42,007 bases of DNA from an uncultured Alphaproteobacteria bacterium (lineage in GTDB: Bacteria > Pseudomonadota > Alphaproteobacteria > Rhizobiales > Beijerinckiaceae): assembly GCA_937988775.1 (NCBI GenBank), contig CALKHP010000047.1, positions 1 through 42,007 on the forward strand, in the 5' to 3' direction. Positions within the stretch are counted from its first letter, which is position 1; each line of letters starts with the position of its first letter. The translations under genes were made by a program, and so were the position numbers. A model generated the notes under the pieces. It was not told the DNA's origin. It did not search any database and saw nothing but the letters and a program-made list of their open reading frames with translations. Of this stretch, positions 39,909-42,007 are shown in pieces.

Positions 39909-40427
39909 ATGGAGACTAACCAAGACAGGCCTCGGGACCACCGGCTGTTCATAGCGGCAGCGGATAAGGTCCTGGACGGCTGGGATAAGGTGGCCAAGAC
40001 AGCCTTCTGGTGGTTCATTCTCGACCCCTCGGGGGAAACCCTGGCCAGTTGCCAGCATGGCTACGGGTACTGGTCCGCCGGTTACAAGACCAAGGCCCTA
40101 CTGCCCGCGATCCTTGAGGCCGCCCCCAACTTGCCGGAAGGCTGCACAGCCCATGTCGTCACAGATGAGGACTGGTTGGCGGCCGTCCTTAACCAAGGCC
40201 CCGATGGCAGGGCAGCTACAGGTTACCGCAGGACCAATGGGCATGCGCTAGCCCAGCAGGAACATTGGCGTGAGTTGGATGCGCTCATTGTTCCTCGGCG
40301 GGTATGCCTTACGGCAGGGCGGCCCCGAGACGACGATGAGGCCACCCAGCTTGAGAGGTTGAAGGATGGCGTCAAAGAAGGCGCCTTCAACATCGGCAAC
40401 AGGCCCAAGGAGTGGCAGGCCCGATGA
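39909..40427 (+). CDS. RNase H-like-fold candidate, function unknown
   Basis: A 172-aa protein I cannot name. Its order of features resembles an RNase H fold: an early aromatic strand with an Asp (TAFWWFILDPSGETLAS), a helix after GYWSAGYKTKALLPAILEAA, HVVTDEDWLAAVLNQ (like the 'TDSxxV' strand and helix), TGYRRTNGHALAQQEHWREL (like the substrate-handling region), and VCLTAGRPRDDDEATQLERL near the end. The classical DEDD residues are only partly placed, so activity is doubtful. ATG 39909 has AAAGG before it. The stop overlaps the next start (ATGA), so the two proteins are translated together. Confidence 0.6.
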   Translation: METNQDRPRDHRLFIAAADKVLDGWDKVAKTAFWWFILDPSGETLASCQHGYGYWSAGYKTKALLPAILEAAPNLPEGCTAHVVTDEDWLAAVLNQGPDGRAATGYRRTNGHALAQQEHWRELDALIVPRRVCLTAGRPRDDDEATQLERLKDGVKEGAFNIGNRPKEWQAR

Positions 40428-41206
40428 ACGAGCGTGGAGCAGCCCTCCAAGCTCGCATGGCCGACCTCATGGCCGCCTCGCTGCCCCGATGCAGCATCCC
40501 TGGTTGCGGACGACCTACAGTTGGGGCGGAGGGGAAGGGGCTCGCTGCTTGCCTCTGCCGCCTCCACCTCCAGCACAAGGCCCGCCATGGCTCGGCATGG
40601 GCCAAGACCTACCTGGCGGCCGACCTCAAGCCTTACATCAAGACCGCCGCCAGTTGGATCGATGCCCACCGGGAGGAGCCATGGACGGCCTATGCATTGG
40701 CCGCCCTTGATGGCCTCCTCATCGGTGCCGGCCCGGTAGTGCCTGCCCAAGACCTAAAGCACCACCGGGCAACGTTCCGGGCTCGGGTGGCCTTCGCACG
40801 GTTACGAGAGGCGGGCATCAAGCCTCAGCGCATCCTCGCCGTCTATCTGGGGGGCTCCGCCCTCATCAGCGATGATCGGGGCTCCCATCGTGTCGAAGAG
40901 TTCCGCATCGTCCAATGCGCCAAGGCCCTCCACCGGCTGGCCTCGGGCACCCATAGGCGTTGGGACTTTCCGATGGCCAACGGCACGACGCACCCGCTCG
41001 AAATGCACGTTTACCCACGGTCCAGCGGAATGGTGCTCCGAGAGATTGGAGGGCAGGTGGATGAGATAGCGCGAGACCTAGCGGAGCAGGCCGTGCCAGC
41101 CATCAGGCAGGCAAAACGGGAGACCTTTGGGCCGCACCCCTCCGAGGCTCCGGGCTGGGTTCCTCCTTGGCGCAGGGCTCTCGACAAAGCACGGGCCGCC
41201 CCATGA
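40424..41206 (+). CDS. Island protein with a zinc-type Cys/His motif
   Basis: A 260-aa protein of unknown function. Near the N-terminus are Cys23, Cys28, Cys43, Cys45, His48 and His51 (LPRCSIPGCGRPTVG, then AACLCRLHLQHKARHGS). This short zinc-binding motif is often seen in phage and mobile-element proteins that bind nucleic acid. The rest is mostly helical and charged (RATFRARVAFARLREAGIKP, ILAVYLGGSALISDD, RIVQCAKALHRLA) with no recognised domain. It overlaps the preceding gene by ATGA. The similarly oriented long frame at 41241 follows. A DNA-binding or replication-accessory role is possible. Confidence 0.65.
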   Translation: MNERGAALQARMADLMAASLPRCSIPGCGRPTVGAEGKGLAACLCRLHLQHKARHGSAWAKTYLAADLKPYIKTAASWIDAHREEPWTAYALAALDGLLIGAGPVVPAQDLKHHRATFRARVAFARLREAGIKPQRILAVYLGGSALISDDRGSHRVEEFRIVQCAKALHRLASGTHRRWDFPMANGTTHPLEMHVYPRSSGMVLREIGGQVDEIARDLAEQAVPAIRQAKRETFGPHPSEAPGWVPPWRRALDKARAAP

Positions 41207-41240
41207 TCGAGAGATATGGTGCCGGGCTCCCGGTGCGCAC

Positions 41241-42007
41241 ATGCTAGTCCCAGCGTCCATCTTGAAGGGACCAGATGGTCTCACCTTGCCCCGCCCCATC
41301 CACTTCGACCCCCAGCGCCGAGCAGCCTCGGGGCAACTCAAAGCCGCCATTGAGCGCCTTACAGCCGTCCTGGAGCGCCACGAAGCCGACCTCTCGCCAA
41401 GGCAACGTGCCCGAAAGGCCGGCCCCAGAGAGGGCTTTGCGCTTGCCGTGGAGGCCCTTGCCTGTAACCTCGCCATTATCGCAATGCTCGACCTTGATGC
41501 CCCTCTTGCTGTGCCGCGCAAGGCCAGCGTCATGTGGTCCGCTGCTCGCTATCGGCCCCCAGTCTACGGCAAGCACTTCCTCACGGTGCTGGACCTGATG
41601 GCAGACCCGAGGGTGGCACTTATCGAGAGGGTGGCGACGGGCTATCGGTTCGCGGGCCGCCCCGGCTTGCGCACTACGTACAGGCCGACCCTCGCTTTCC
41701 TTGAGCACATTCCCCTTGCCCTGCTTAGCTGGGCCGCCTTCGGTCGGGCGGAGGAGCCCGAGGTTCTGATCCTCAAGGGCCTCAAGGACCCGAAGGCCGG
41801 CCAAGCGCCGCTCATGGACTACCCAGAGACCGCGACCACGCATCGCCTTCGCCAAGAGGTCCTCAAGATCAATGCGTTTCTCAGCAAGGCGAGGATCGTA
41901 CTGCTTGATGGCGGCCCCGGAGACCTGGATGAGGAGGGCCAGCCTCTCGACCCTTCGCGGCTGACGCTTCGGCGCAGCTTCAATGGCGGTTCATGGTTTA
42001 GCGGCGG
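41241..42007 (+). CDS. Large island protein, 3' part beyond the window
   Basis: An open frame from ATG 41241 that has no stop up to 42007 (255 codons seen). Codon bias is good throughout. Visible blocks include KAAIERLTAVLERHEADLSP, FLTVLDLMADPRVALIERVA, NAFLSKARIVLLDGG, and, at the end, SRLTLRRSFNGGSWFSGG. I recall conserved mobile-element proteins with an LRRxFNxGSxxxGGRxxGG-type motif followed by a palm-like polymerase/replication region, which this could be. The part needed to confirm it is outside the window. The start has no clear ribosome-binding site, and it lies 34 bases after the previous stop. Confidence 0.65.
   Translation, partial: MLVPASILKGPDGLTLPRPIHFDPQRRAASGQLKAAIERLTAVLERHEADLSPRQRARKAGPREGFALAVEALACNLAIIAMLDLDAPLAVPRKASVMWSAARYRPPVYGKHFLTVLDLMADPRVALIERVATGYRFAGRPGLRTTYRPTLAFLEHIPLALLSWAAFGRAEEPEVLILKGLKDPKAGQAPLMDYPETATTHRLRQEVLKINAFLSKARIVLLDGGPGDLDEEGQPLDPSRLTLRRSFNGGSWFSG

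Larger units (their letters stand above)
32650..42007. mobile_element. Integrative genomic island at tRNA-Leu, right end beyond the window
   Basis: Everything from the 3' end of tRNA-Leu to the window end differs from the left part. It has two tyrosine recombinases, a serine recombinase, a resolvase-like protein, an HNH endonuclease and many short orphans. It also has looser gene packing, visibly less extreme GC at third codon positions (for example the AT-rich stretch 39540-39720), and none of the dispersed palindrome families of the core. The attL candidate is the tRNA T-arm and acceptor segment near 32650-32678. No second copy of that segment is visible to the right, so attR must lie past 42007. 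It could be an ICE, a plasmid-like integrative element or a phage satellite. No structural phage or conjugation gene is in view. Confidence 0.85.

Noticed and set aside
41244..41855. A 203-codon minus-strand frame at the right end
   Set aside because: The plus-strand frame from 41241 is open to the window end with better codon bias and follows the neighbouring same-strand genes; the minus-strand frame has no motif.

Overview
The window looks like the chromosome of a GC-rich alphaproteobacterium, most likely of the order Hyphomicrobiales (Rhizobiales). The signs are an ActS/ActR (RegB/RegA-type) redox two-component pair, a C4-pathway 5-aminolevulinate synthase, an MmcB-family repair protein, and a Fur-family Irr regulator divergent from fabA-fabB-fabI, an arrangement I know from rhizobia. 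Genus cannot be fixed from the sequence alone.

Positions 1-32,590 are ordinary core or soft-core chromosome, densely packed and strongly GC-rich at third codon positions. From left to right: ActS/ActR and mmcB; a GMC oxidoreductase downstream of hemA; a UDP-glucuronate 4-epimerase-like gene; a vitamin B12 uptake locus (btuD, btuC, btuF, and btuB behind a clear cobalamin riboswitch); an aminotransferase followed closely by an orphan PotF-like solute-binding protein; an aminoadipate-semialdehyde dehydrogenase divergent from a FAD amino-acid oxidase (probable lysine/pipecolate catabolism); a small secreted cysteine-pair protein; an old-yellow-enzyme reductase, Ohr and OhrR (peroxide/electrophile defence); a two-domain VOC dioxygenase-like protein; a sugar-acid group (FAH-family protein, altronate dehydratase, aldose epimerase); fabA, fabB, fabI with a DsbA-like gene, and divergent irr; then an SH3-domain exported protein, a D-2-hydroxyacid dehydrogenase, an EI24 membrane protein and an NDUFA9-like protein. 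Many intergenic gaps hold three families of dispersed palindromic repeats.

At 32,594 lies a tRNA-Leu(CAG). Immediately 3' of it, base composition and codon use change and an integrated element begins. It has two tandem tyrosine recombinases, a serine recombinase behind a strong sigma70-type promoter carrying direct-repeat operators, several small orphan proteins, an HNH endonuclease, a small cysteine-rich exported protein, an unusual coiled-coil protein fused to a degenerate resolvase-like domain, and a rightward module of three genes (RNase H-like protein, zinc-motif protein, and a long protein running off the end). No second copy of the tRNA 3' end is visible, so the element continues beyond the window.

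The best candidates for something undescribed are in the island: the degenerate resolvase-like gene between 25-bp direct repeats, and the 39,909-42,007 gene module. Functions there are inferred from motifs only.
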